NCBI GenBank assembly: GCA_022706165.1
Contig: JAKJDA010000224.1
Location: 1-5,294 of the forward strand
Direction: 5' to 3'
Origin: Candidatus Hydrogenedentota bacterium
Lineage (GTDB): Bacteria > Hydrogenedentota > Hydrogenedentia > Hydrogenedentales > SLHB01
DNA: 5,294 nt
Made by a program: the position numbers and the translations under genes. Below, one piece after another: positions 4,489 to 5,294 of this stretch (positions are counted from its first letter, which is position 1; each line of letters begins with the position of its first letter). The notes under the pieces were generated by a model that was given only the letters and a program-made list of their open reading frames with translations, was not told the origin of the DNA and ran no database searches.

Positions 4489-5294
4489 ATGTACATACAA
4501 GTCATCGGTTCTGGAAGTTGGGGTTTGGCGCTGACGCGACTCCTGGCGCTCAACGGACACCGCGTGCGCCTGTGGTGTCGCAAGGAAGATCGCCCAGACG
4601 AATTGCGCGCGCTACGACACAGCCCTGTGTTTCTGCCAGAAGTATATCTTCCCGATTCCGTCGAAGTCGTCGATGACGTTGATCCAGAGGTCGAGATGGC
4701 CGTGCTGGCCGTGCCCTCGCACGCGATGCGGACTGTCGTCGAACGCTACCCGCTCTCGCCGAAAACCATTCGCGTCAGCGTTGCCAAAGGGATCGAAAAC
4801 GATTCCCTCAAACGCATGAGCGAAGTCATTCAGGAAGTTTCCGGTCCCTGCACCGTCGTTTCCCTATCGGGGCCAAGCCACGCCGAAGAAGTCGGGCGCG
4901 ACCTCCCCGCATCGATCGTGGCGGCTTCTCCGAACGGGGCGGCTTGCCGTATCGTGCAGGAGGCGTTCACCGCGCGCACCTTCCGCGTATACACGAGCCC
5001 GGATCAGGCGGGCGTCGAGCTCGGCGGCTCCGTCAAGAACGTCATTGCCATCGCGGCGGGCGTTTGCGACGGCTTTGGCTTGGGCGACAACGCCAAGGCG
5101 GCCCTCATCACGCGCGGCCTTGCCGAGATCGCCCGTCTTGGCGCGGCGATGGGCGCCGACCCGTTGACGTTTGCGGGACTGAGCGGCATGGGCGACCTTA
5201 TCGTCACGTGCGCCAGCCGTCACAGTCGCAACCGCGCGGTCGGCGAGCAGATCGCTTCGGGCAAGACCCTCGAAGAGATTCAGGGCGCGACCCC
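4489..5294 (+). CDS. gpsA: Glycerol-3-phosphate dehydrogenase [NAD(P)+], 3' end cut by window edge
   Basis: Reduces dihydroxyacetone phosphate to sn-glycerol 3-phosphate in the cytoplasm, supplying the backbone for phospholipids. ATG at 4489 is preceded by a strong GGAGGA (4475-4480) eight bases upstream. The frame is open for 268 codons to the right edge; the family is usually about 330 residues, so roughly 80 percent is seen. The N-terminus MYIQVIGSGSWGLAL holds the Rossmann dinucleotide site GSGSWG (7-12; GAGSWG is more usual). VAVPSHAMR and VAKGIE follow. SGPSHAEEV (127-135, usually GPSFAxEV) and the conserved SVKNVIAIAAG with catalytic Lys183 mark the join to the helical substrate domain. 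GLSGMGDLIVTC (230-241) and SRNRAVG (246-252) are the classic C-domain signatures. It follows tyrS on the same strand after a 179-base gap filled by palindromic repeats, so co-transcription is possible but may be modulated there. Confidence 0.96.
   Translation, partial: MYIQVIGSGSWGLALTRLLALNGHRVRLWCRKEDRPDELRALRHSPVFLPEVYLPDSVEVVDDVDPEVEMAVLAVPSHAMRTVVERYPLSPKTIRVSVAKGIENDSLKRMSEVIQEVSGPCTVVSLSGPSHAEEVGRDLPASIVAASPNGAACRIVQEAFTARTFRVYTSPDQAGVELGGSVKNVIAIAAGVCDGFGLGDNAKAALITRGLAEIARLGAAMGADPLTFAGLSGMGDLIVTCASRHSRNRAVGEQIASGKTLEEIQGAT

Noticed and set aside
4285..4676. Short open frames on both strands crossing the palindromic repeats
   Set aside because: They arise from the palindromes themselves (runs such as FFQKGFP or LFEKRVP) and overlap the start of gpsA; repeats of this kind are commonly mis-called as small proteins.

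Overview
The window looks like a piece of chromosome from a GC-rich bacterium with a Gram-negative style envelope. GC content was judged by eye, not computed. The support is a lipobox glycine-zipper lipoprotein, clear Shine-Dalgarno sites before most genes, and ordinary bacterial housekeeping enzymes. The lineage cannot be fixed from this sequence. A Memo-family protein with an N-terminal extension, a RAYT transposase and a glycine-zipper lipoprotein together are compatible with Planctomycetes/Verrucomicrobia-like or related uncultured phyla, but that is a weak guess.

Left half (1-1498), minus strand. In transcription order there is a small glycine-zipper lipoprotein (1498-1112), a short two-helix membrane protein (1071-706, probable TTG start), and a REP-associated tyrosine transposase (RAYT, IS200-like Y1 superfamily) running off the left edge (628-<1). 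The transposase frame is intact over 209 codons. The first histidine of its HxH metal-binding motif is arginine, which one A-to-G transition in a His codon would produce.

Divergent intergenic region (1499-1727). It holds two perfect inverted repeats close to the lipoprotein start and a plausible sigma70 promoter plus strong ribosome binding site for the rightward gene.

Right half (1728-5294), plus strand. There is a Memo-family protein (AmmeMemoRadiSam system protein B type, GTG start), then tyrS (tyrosyl-tRNA synthetase, complete), then gpsA (glycerol-3-phosphate dehydrogenase, cut by the right edge at about 80 percent of usual length). These are housekeeping functions with no obvious shared pathway. 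The 179-base tyrS-gpsA gap contains two copies, in opposite orientation, of one palindromic REP-like element. Each copy has a long hairpin plus a shared asymmetric tail, and the hairpin arms differ at three positions that are compensated on the other arm.

The most notable content is this inverted pair of covarying palindromes, together with a RAYT that appears catalytically impaired in the same window. Whether the two are functionally linked cannot be told from this window.
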